A stretch of DNA of 64,000 nt, from NCBI GenBank assembly GCA_005656395.1, contig SRSI01000079.1:1860001-1924000 (forward strand), given 5' to 3'. Under the pieces are notes generated by a model that searched no databases, was not told the origin of the DNA, and saw only the letters and a list, made by a program, of their open reading frames with translations. This document shows, piece by piece, positions 56,110-64,000 of the stretch (position 1 is the first letter of the stretch; the number at the start of each line of letters is the position of its first letter). This stretch comes from Strongyloides papillosus (lineage: Eukaryota > Nematoda > Chromadorea > Rhabditida > Strongyloididae). A program made the translations under genes and the position numbers.

Positions 56110-58589
56110 AATTCAGCTAAAAAAATTGAGCAAGAACAAAATCGTTTTAGATTACCATTTCATTTTCCAGGAAATTTAGTTTGGGATAACAATGATAATA
56201 GACTTTTGATGTGTGAAGCAAAAAGCATTAGTCTCGAGGAACCAAAAAATGATATTATTTCAATGTTTATTACATCTGACCATGGTATACAAATGCATGA
56301 TATCATACCTTTTTCTAATACAGCCAGTTGTTTAATAGCTTTACAAATTCCTTATATTTATTTTTTGAGAAATACAGAGGTAGATGATAGTGAAAATGAT
56401 GCTTTGGAAACTACATTAGGCAAAAATGTTCTAATAGTTACTTTAAGAGAATATGTTGGATTAGAGAGGTCTGATTAAAAATCTATTGAAGCTATGTTGA
56501 ACTTTAGTTTTTTTCTTACAATTGGACAAATGGATAAAGCTTTTAAAGCAATACAATTTATCAAGAGTGAAAGCGTTTGGGAACATATGGCAAAAATGTG
56601 CGTTAAAACTAGACGACTTGATGTAGCAGCGGTTTGTCTTGGAAATATGGGTTATGCTATGGGAGCAAAAGCTTTACAAGTTATAAAAAAAGATGTTCCA
56701 GACGAAGTCAAATTAGCCATATTAGCTGTTCAATTAGGCATGTTGACAGAGGCAAAAAATTTGTATATGGAATGTAAAAGGTATGATTTGTTAAATAAAC
56801 TTTTACAAACAGAAAGTAAATGGACAGAAGCTTTTGATATTGGACATACCCATGATAGAATAAATCTTAAAAATACACATTATAATTATGGGAAATATTT
56901 AGAAAATAAGTCTGGCATTACCAACGCAATGACACATTATGAAAAAAGTGGTAATACAATATCTGAAATTCCGAGACTTCTATTGTTAGAACCAAAAGCA
57001 TTAGAATTATACATTAAAAGAAAGAAAGATCCACAGCTATTCAAATGGTGGGGTAAATATTTAGAAACTCAAGGAAAACAAGACGTTGCAATAACTTACT
57101 ATGAACAAGGAGAATCTTATAAAGATGTTGTTAGAATCCTTTTAGCAAATTCTGAACTTCAAAAAGCAATTGATTGTGTTAATTCATCTAACAACAATTC
57201 AGCATCATTTGCATTAGCTAAATATTTAGAAGACCAAGAATCATATAGAGAAGCTGTTGATTATTTTTCAAAAGCTAAAGCATATGGCAGTGCAATTAGG
57301 CTAGCAAAAGAACATCAAATGAATGATAAGTTAGCTAATTTGGCATTATATGCTGGTGACACACAAATTATAAAACTGATAAATATTATGAGGACATTCC
57401 TGGTGAAACAGACAAAGCTATTATGTTATATCATAGATTGGGAATGATATCTAAAACTTTAAATTTAGCATTTGAAACAAAACAATTTGGTGTTTTAAAT
57501 CTAATAGCCAACGAATTAAATGAAAAATCAGATCCAAAAGTGTTAGTTCGAGCAGCAGAATACTACTCAGTTAATCAAGATGATAAAAAAGCTGTTCAAT
57601 TGTTAGCTCATGCAAAGAAATTTATGGAACGCGTAGAGTTATGTAGAAAAAACAATGTAATGATAACGGAGGAAATTGCAGAATTGTTAACGCCATCAAA
57701 AGAACAAATATCTGATTCCGAAAAACGAAAACGCCTTCTAGAAGGAATAGCTGAGTGCTGTTTAGAGCAAGGAAATTATCATTATGCGGCAAAGAAATAC
57801 ACACAAGCTGGTAATACACTGTTAGCAATGAAAGCTTTATTAAAATCAGGAGATACACCAAAAATTATCAAATTTGCCAACACAGCAAGAAATAAAAACA
57901 TATATAAATTAGCAGGTAATTATTTGCAAACTCTTAATTGGAAAGAAGATGCTACATTAATGAGGCAAATCGAACTTTGCTATACTAAAGCTGGTGCATT
58001 TGATTCATTATCAACATTTTATGAAACTTGTGGTTATGTTGAGATTGATGAATACAAGGATTATGAAAAGGGACTGGCAGCTTTCAATGAGTCTGGACGA
58101 TGTATAACAAAGTTTTTGGAAATTTCAGATCATAATAATGAATATATGAAAGAAAAACAAAATGAATTAATAAATAAAATTAACAACATTAAACAATTCT
58201 TAAAAACAAATCAACTTTATGATTCTGATCCAGGAAATGCTTTACGGCAATTAATAGAATTATCTGAAAGGCCAAATATAAATGATTGTGTAAGATTAGG
58301 AGATATTTATACAGTACTTGTTCTTCATAATTACAAGAGAAAAAATTTTAAAAAGGCTTATGAATATGTGGAAGATTTGTTGAGAAAACAAAAAGATATA
58401 AAGTTGACTGATTTTATATCAAAAGAAATTTTAGACCAAATATGTGATAATTTAAAAGTACCAAGAATAGTAAAAGATGAAGACAAACTATCTGATGAGG
58501 AGGATAATAATAAAGGTATTGAGTATTCTCATTCATTTAAAAGAAACATTGATAAAGAACAAAATTCTGATGATGATATTGATTTTTAA
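56110..58589 (+). pseudogene. IFT140 (intraflagellar transport) C-terminal half, disabled
   Basis: From ~56110 the frame FRLPFHFPGNLVWDNND, RLLMCEAKS, FITSDHGIQMHDIIPFS, NVLIVTLREYVGLERSD follows IFT140 just after its WD40 part. TAA at 56476-56478 interrupts it, and the same frame continues MLNFSFFLTIGQMDKAFKAI, FIKSESVWEHMAKMCVKTRR, LDVAAVCLGNMG with TPR-like helices. At ~57380 one base is missing from an A run; after it KYYEDIPGETDKAIMLYHR and the rest read on to 58589 (TEEIAELLTP, AAKKYTQAGNTLLAMKALLK, ISGDT-type motif SGDTPKIIKFA, acidic end DDDIDF). IFT140 is a core subunit of IFT-A for retrograde transport in cilia (C. elegans che-11). The N-terminal ~650 residues are absent. Truncation plus two breaks indicates a pseudogene; the high conservation of the rest says it is young, or that the breaks are sequence errors. 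Confidence 0.85.
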
Positions 58590-59157
58590 TAAGTTATGGA
58601 AATGCTATCAAAATTATTTATATGGAGAATAATTTAAGCTTATAATATTTATTGACGTCAAAACAATGTATTTTTAACAACCCTTATCAAAAGATTTACT
58701 TGAACATAAATGCCAACAAGCAAATTAGAGTTCAATTAATATTTGTTTTAAAAACAGAGAATTTTAAGAAATAGTTTATCAAGTTGTAAAGTTTCAATAT
58801 AATGAATATTTTTTTATCATATCGTTATATACTTATCATATTATTTTAATTGTTAATTTACTAAATTTTTAATGTTTTATTATTCATTGTATTCTTTTAT
58901 AGGAGTAATTACATCTTATACGTCTATAAAAGAAATATAAAATGCTGTTAATTAAATTATACTATAACAAAAACACTACTTAAAAATAAACATTTTATTA
59001 TATGATATCGGAAATAAATCAGAAAAATTCAATATTATTTCTAAAAATATATAGAGAAAATTTTACTAAATATTTAATAAAGTTAATTAAATTAAGGCAA
59101 ATTCAAGAATCCACTTATTTTAGATATATTTTATTTAATCTATTAATTTGTGTTTTG
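58590..59157. other. Spacer between the IFT140 remnant and the glycosyltransferase
   Basis: AT-rich, converging 3' flanks. Nothing further supported. Confidence 0.45.
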
Positions 59158-60715
59158 TTATTTTGCATATGTTTTCTTACAATCGAACTGTGATATGTTA
59201 TTTGAACTTTTTAAAAATTCCTGAAAATGTATCTAAAATTAAAAGATGAAAGTACTTAACTATTATAAAATTTATACCTGTGGCCTTGATAAATATGGTA
59301 AAAGGTCTATTTTTCTGTATTCTTCAGCATAAAAAGTTCTATTAAACACTCTTTCTGCCCAACAATCAACAGCACCAGCGTCAAAATTATCCATAAGTTT
59401 ATTAGCAAAAAAGTGTGGCAAATATTCTAATTGACTAATGAATTCTAATCCTAAAATGCATATTGAGTGTCTTTTAAAACCTGATGGACATTTAGTAGCA
59501 CTTTTTCCATAATTCCATTTTGATAATCTTGTGAATGAAAATAGCGCATTTGATGTATGAATACATTGTTTCGGTAAAGTTCCTGGAATTTTTAAATACT
59601 CATAATTGCTGAACAATGTTGGCCAAAATAATTCATCACTTCCAAATTTAGGATATTTATCATAATTTGACTGATATGTAGTAATGTTAATATTATTTAG
59701 TATGTAGTCAATTGCAGCATGAGAAATTGTCACTTCACTATATCCTTTAGCTATGCTGATGTTGGTGTTTAATATTTGTTTGTCAATTAATGAATTATCT
59801 GGAAAAAAATTCAAACCTTTAATTGTCCAATCTAAATTTTGATTTAAAATATGACTCGATCCTTTGCCAGCTTTAAAGTCAGATGTATCTTTAAATAATT
59901 TCAAAATTTTGACTAATTCAGCATTTGTCTTCATTGGGAAGTCGTGATTCTAAAATGAATTAAATTATTTAGAATATTTATTTTAAAGTTACTTGCAAAA
60001 GAAATATATATCTCCAATTGTAATCTTTTAATTTTTTAATACATTCTATATGACTAGTACCATGATATGATCCAGAACTATCACTTGTATATTCTATATC
60101 AGATACAAAAACATTTTCGAAACAATTTGACAAAGAATGAATTCTTGATCTAAATGTTGAATCTTGCTTTTTATCAATAGCAAAACAGTATACATTTTGA
60201 GGTTGATAAATTAATGATAAAATTAGTTCTATAAATTCATATTCTTTATATACAAGAAAACTATATGCTAAGGGGAAGTTTTTCTCATCTTCTGATAATG
60301 GTACAGGAGAAAAATATCTTCTTTTTTTAATTGAATCACATGTCAATGATAACAATTTATTTTTGATAGTTCTTGATATTCTTTCTTTACTATCAAATGT
60401 GAAATTTTGATAAAAAAATTGAGAGCACATTAAGTGTTCAGTTAACGGTCCATGTTTAAAAAATGGTTTAGTAAATGAATCTTTTGATTTTTTATACTTA
60501 TAAAAGCTATTTGAATATTCTATATAAAATTTACCAAAGTTCAGAATAATTATAAAACCATCCATTAATGAGAGTGAAAAGTAGTATATATAATAATATT
60601 CTAAATTGAATTCTTGCAACCATAAAGAAAAAACAAATCTTATTAAATCAAACTGGAATTTGCTAAAAATATCGCTCCTGTAAAAAAATGGAAGTTTTAA
60701 ACTATCACAAGACAA
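59158..60715 (-). CDS. Core-2/I-branching type beta-1,6-N-acetylglucosaminyltransferase (GT14)
   Basis: Three exons: 60715-59993, 59949-59278 and 59232-59158, introns of 43 and 45 bp, ~489 residues. The short last exon (IHFQEFLKSSNNISQFDCKK...) is my addition: the second exon ends in CAG|GTATAA and a TTTTAG acceptor follows in phase. GT14 (Branch) motifs: FSLVYK-type FLVYKEYEFIELILSLIYQP, NVYCFAIDKK, CFENVFVSDIEY, LLQNHDFPMKTNAELVKILK (canonical DFPLKTN), SHAAIDYILNN, GSDELFWPTL (canonical PDE-FW), and CILGLEFISQLEYLPHFFANK. The enzyme adds GlcNAc branches to O-glycans in the Golgi (nematode gly-1 family). The N-terminus from 60715 is odd; an internal ATG at 60565 (MDGFIIILNFGKFY) may be the true start. 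A transposon fragment lies just upstream. Confidence 0.85.
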
Positions 60716-60753
60716 AAAAAATGCTGTAAATGACGCATGATATTACATACGAA

Positions 60754-60886
60754 GAACAAAAAGGACACAAATTTGTGTATAATGTAATAAATTTGCCCTA
60801 CCAAATAAAATTTGAATTTTCTTGATTTGAGAACAATTTTTTTCGCAATTATTTTGTATACAAAAATTAAAGCAATAATTAAAGAG
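60754..60886 (+). mobile_element. End fragment of the 45791-46728 MITE family
   Basis: AAATTTGTGTATAATGTAATAAATTTGCCCTACC and following AATTTTCTTGATTTG, CGCAATTATTT, AAGCAATAATTAAA align with the left ~135 bp of that element (quoted in parts of at most 20 bases: GTAATAAATTTG, ATAAAATTTGAATTTTCTTG). The other end is missing. It begins 39 bp upstream of the glycosyltransferase frame. Confidence 0.75.
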
Positions 60887-61603
60887 TTATTAAAATATGT
60901 TTATATAACTGCATTATTAAGAAACAAAAGGTGTTAACTTTTTTTATAGATTTTTCTATATTTGAAAAGAAACCAAGTAACTTGTCCAAGTGGAGACAAG
61001 TATAGCGAATTCACTAATTAACAAATAAAAACTCAAGCTCTGCAGGCAAGTAACGGCGAGTGAAGCCAGTTGCTAGCTTAGTTAAATATCTATTTTTTAT
61101 CAAATTCCACCTATAAATCATTTTAATATATTTAAAAAAAAGCAATTATTATTCTAAATAAATATTCCAAAATATATTGTAAACAACAATAATATATTTA
61201 ACTCTCGAATTCTGCGTTTAAGATAAAAAATTAAATGCTCGGGACAAAAATTTAATCTGGAGTTGGTTTTTTACGTAATTGTCAGCTGTGTGCAGTTTTT
61301 TTATAAGGATAATTAAATTTTTTTTCATTTAACAACCTAAACTTATCTACAATATTTATTATATTTCAATAAGTTTTTGAAATTTATGTAAAAGCACTAT
61401 TTTTTATCTTATAAATAGCTTCATAAATTAATTAAAAAAACAGTAAATTTTAATTTTCTGTTCTATAAATAATTAAAATTTACTTATTAATTAATTAGAC
61501 CAAAATAAACAAATTTGACGTTATATTTTTATTATGGTTTTAATAAAAATTAATTTAAATATTAGAAGAAAAAAAATAATTTCATTTAAACATACAAAAT
61601 ATA
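60887..61603. other. AT-rich spacer
   Basis: Includes an isolated GC-richer patch at 61030-61080 and many A/T runs; 3' flank of the Ig-protein gene. Confidence 0.45.
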
Positions 61604-64000
61604 TTAAAAATTAGTCTTAGGATTTTCGATACTAAAAACTTCGTTCTTTGATATCTCTTCATTACCAATTCTGGTTCCTTCCATAACTTTAGTTACATGA
61701 AAATAATTTCCTGGTGCTTGATCAGGATTTCTAACAACAAGATCAGCTGTGCTTCTAGCTTCACCAGCAATATTTTCAGCCAAACATGTATATTGTCCTC
61801 CATGAGAAGCATTAACATCATTGATGATCATCGTATAGGTAGAATTTCCTTCATTCTCAACAAAAAAGCCGTTTTCTCCATTTTTTAATTCTACTCCATT
61901 GATTAGCCATGTAACTTTTGGTTCTGGATCACCAGAAATTTTAACATTCCATCTTAATGATTGTCCTTTAATGGCTTCTTCAGAGATAAGTCGCTTCAAA
62001 AAATCTGGTGCTATTGTTTTAGGTCTAACAACTAGTTGTGCTGATGATGTTGCTATACCAAAGGCATTCTTTGCTGTACAAGTATATTTACCAGAATCCT
62101 CAAGAGATGTCTTTCTAAAGGTTAATCTTACTTTTGAACCAATATATGATGAGACGATATGTGGATAGTCATATTCATTTAAAATTTTATTATCTTTATT
62201 CCAAATAATTTCTGGAATCGGGTATCCAGTAACTATACCTTCAAAAGATGCTTCTTCGCCAATTGCTGAGACAGTTGATGTTAATGTTTGTGAAAAATGT
62301 GGTGCTTGACCCGAAATTTCATTTTTTGAGATAGATATACTATCATCTGTTGAACCATACTTTCCTGAGAGGTCTGTTGATTTAAGGACATTCCTATATA
62401 ATTCACCTGCCTTATCTTGACTACCATTAGCTTGCCTCCAGAATGGCGGAGGTTTATTATAACTTCTTATTGGTGTTGGTATTAACGATTTTGGTCTTAC
62501 ATGAATTATAGTTGAACTTTCATTGGCACCTTTTAAGTTTGAAGCTTTAATTTTATAAAAACCTGATAATGAAAGTGTTGGGTTCTTGAATGTTAATGAA
62601 TATGTATCACCAGAACATTTAACTTCAACTGTTCTATCATAATTACTTATTTTACTATCATTAAAATACCATTCAACCTTTGGTCTTGGATTTCCAACCA
62701 TCATACATTCAAGAATTCCTTCTTCACCTTCATTTAAGGTAAATTCAGTTGGAAGGGGTTTAATAAATTCAGGTATTGTTGCTGTTGGAGAAAGACCTAT
62801 TTCTGTATATTCAATCTCACCATAATCTTCAGTAACAGTTTGATTAATTCTATGCTTAGGAACTGGTGGCGGTGTAGGTGTTCCTGTGAATCCACCATCC
62901 GTCCAATAACCGCCATGATCTTGAATAAATTGTTTTGTTTTTAAAAGTAAGTCATTAGTTGAATCCGTTAATTTATGTTCCTCAATACTTTTAATACTAC
63001 TATTTCTTCTAATAGTACTTGTTCTTGGGATTATATTTAATGTAGCTCCACTACGTGCTTCACCAGAATCGTTATATGCTGTTACAGTATACAAACCAAC
63101 ATCTGATTGATTAACATTATTAATAATTAAATGATTCCAACCATCATCATTTTCTGTTATTTGAATTCTATCATTCGGTATAATAGATCGTTCCTCAAAT
63201 TTCCATTCAATGATTGGTTTAGGTTCCCCAGAAACTTTAACAAAAAATTCAGCTTTGTCATTTTCTTCAACAGTAACATCAAGTAGACTTGGAACAAATG
63301 CTGGTGGTGTCGGAAGGATAAAACTTTTTGGCTTTGGAGGTGTTTTTGGAGGGATACTTCTATTTCTTCTTTGTACTGTTACCTTACAAAAGTTAGTTGT
63401 TTGCCCATTTATATTCTTAGCTAAGCATTTGTAAAGACCACTATCTTCAAGTGTGGAGTTTCTAATTGTTAATGTACAATGGTCTCCAATAAATCGTAGG
63501 TTTCTCCTAGAATCTTCAATTACCAATTCTTCCTCTTTAAACCATATAATTTCAGGTTCGGGTGATGATTTAACGATACAATCTAATATTATTATATCGC
63601 CTTCTTCAACAGGTTGTTGTTGTTAATTCTTTAACAAAAATTGGTTTACCAATAACAGGACTTTTTTCTTTTGATTCATGAGATTCTTTGACGTGTAATG
63701 TAGCACTGCTTTCATCATGTCCAAGTGGGTTAGAGATAGCTAATGTATAGACTGCAGAATCAGTTATAAAAACTTCTGTGATTGTTAGTTTAGCTAGATT
63801 ATTGTGTGCTGTCATTTTAACGTCATTAGTTTCAGTCAACATTTTACCATCCTTCAACCATTTAACTGTTGGTGGTGGTGATCCAGAAACTTTAGGCAAC
63901 AATATCAATTTTATCACCTTCATTAGCTTCAATATCAATTAATGGAGTGACAATACGTGGTTTTAACAGCAGTTTTTCCTCAATATTTTCAATAATTATT
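61604..64000 (-). CDS. Muscle-type I-set immunoglobulin protein, C-terminal part, with two frame breaks
   Basis: The 3' end of a large gene running leftward to a stop at 61604. Six I-set Ig domains can be placed at ~63950-63690, 63640-63380, 63310-63030, 62790-62490, 62310-62030 and 62020-61720, with Y-C or Y-x motifs SAVYTLAISN, SGLYKCLAKN, VGLYTVTAYN, SGFYKIKASN, SGKYTCTAKN, GGQYTCLAEN, and linkers rich in Pro and Ser. The end is NPDQAPGNYFHVTKVMEG... PKTNF. No signal or membrane segment, fitting intracellular sarcomere proteins of the titin/kettin/UNC-89 group; I cannot say which. The frame breaks twice by one extra base each, near 63893 (GCC TAA AGT, where KVSGSPPP continues in the next frame) and near 63610 (ACA-repeat before PVEEGD). 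No splice signals explain them. The remaining 640 codons are intact, so sequence error or a very young mutation is likely. Confidence 0.82.

Noticed and set aside
61049..61066. AGTAACGGCGAGTGAAGC resembles the conserved start of 28S/23S rRNA
   Set aside because: Only ~17 bases match; neighbouring bases do not follow any rRNA I know, so chance or a tiny fossil; not annotated as rRNA.

Overview
This is nuclear DNA from a nematode, most likely a clade IV worm of the Strongyloididae type (Strongyloides, Parastrongyloides or a close relative). The evidence is a strongly AT-rich sequence, canonical GT-AG introns of only about 35-60 bp, a nematode cuticle collagen, a degenerate nematode-type PIWI gene, several worm-style 7TM receptors, a large muscle I-set Ig protein, a eukaryotic tRNA-Pro(UGG), and many secreted proteins I cannot tie to a known family. 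The species call is inference; I could not search a database.

Layout. 1-971: 5' end of a NIDO-domain secreted protein. 2.1-6.2 kb: two tandem secreted paralogs (one with a stop codon inside its signal peptide), a four-span membrane protein, and a duplicated ~180-bp upstream module. 6.6-12.7 kb: a tandem duplication of an F-box/LRR-like gene; one copy is intact, the other has a frameshift and a ~574-bp insertion. 13.0-13.7 kb: Argonaute/PIWI pseudogene. 14.0-16.4 kb: collagen and an orphan membrane/secreted protein. 16.8-19.1 kb: an internally deleted LTR retrotransposon with identical 109-bp LTRs and a perfect 5-bp target duplication. 19.9-30 kb: a DHCR24-like oxidoreductase, a 7TM receptor, a carbohydrate sulfotransferase, an SRE-like receptor, a small secreted protein and HSD17B10. 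30.4-32.2 kb: a pair of helical secreted paralogs. 32.7 kb: tRNA-Pro. 33.2-34.9 kb: a candidate terminal-inverted-repeat element holding a chain of microexon-like blocks with canonical splice sites and no open frame. 35.2-43.3 kb: a second F-box-like protein, a 7TM protein, glutamate carboxypeptidase II and a small membrane protein.

43.3-56 kb is repeat-rich: a hAT-type MITE with an exact 8-bp target duplication, a second MITE family, a decayed ~520-bp tandem array, a large repeat-bearing surface protein flanked by direct repeats, and a ~1.16-kb near-identical inverted repeat. 56.1-58.6 kb is a truncated and disabled IFT140 copy. 59.2-60.7 kb is a core-2/I-branching type glycosyltransferase. 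61.6-64.0 kb is the 3' end of a muscle-type Ig protein whose frame breaks twice.

The genes do not form one pathway. The region looks like fast-evolving accessory chromosome: tandem duplication, gene death and recent transposition around a few conserved enzymes (HSD17B10, GCPII, sulfotransferase, GCNT-like). The points most worth following are the microexon transcript in the transposon, the insertion that may act as an intron in the LRR paralog, the long inverted repeat as a possible dsRNA source, the fresh deleted LTR element, and the number of single-base disablements, some of which may be assembly errors.
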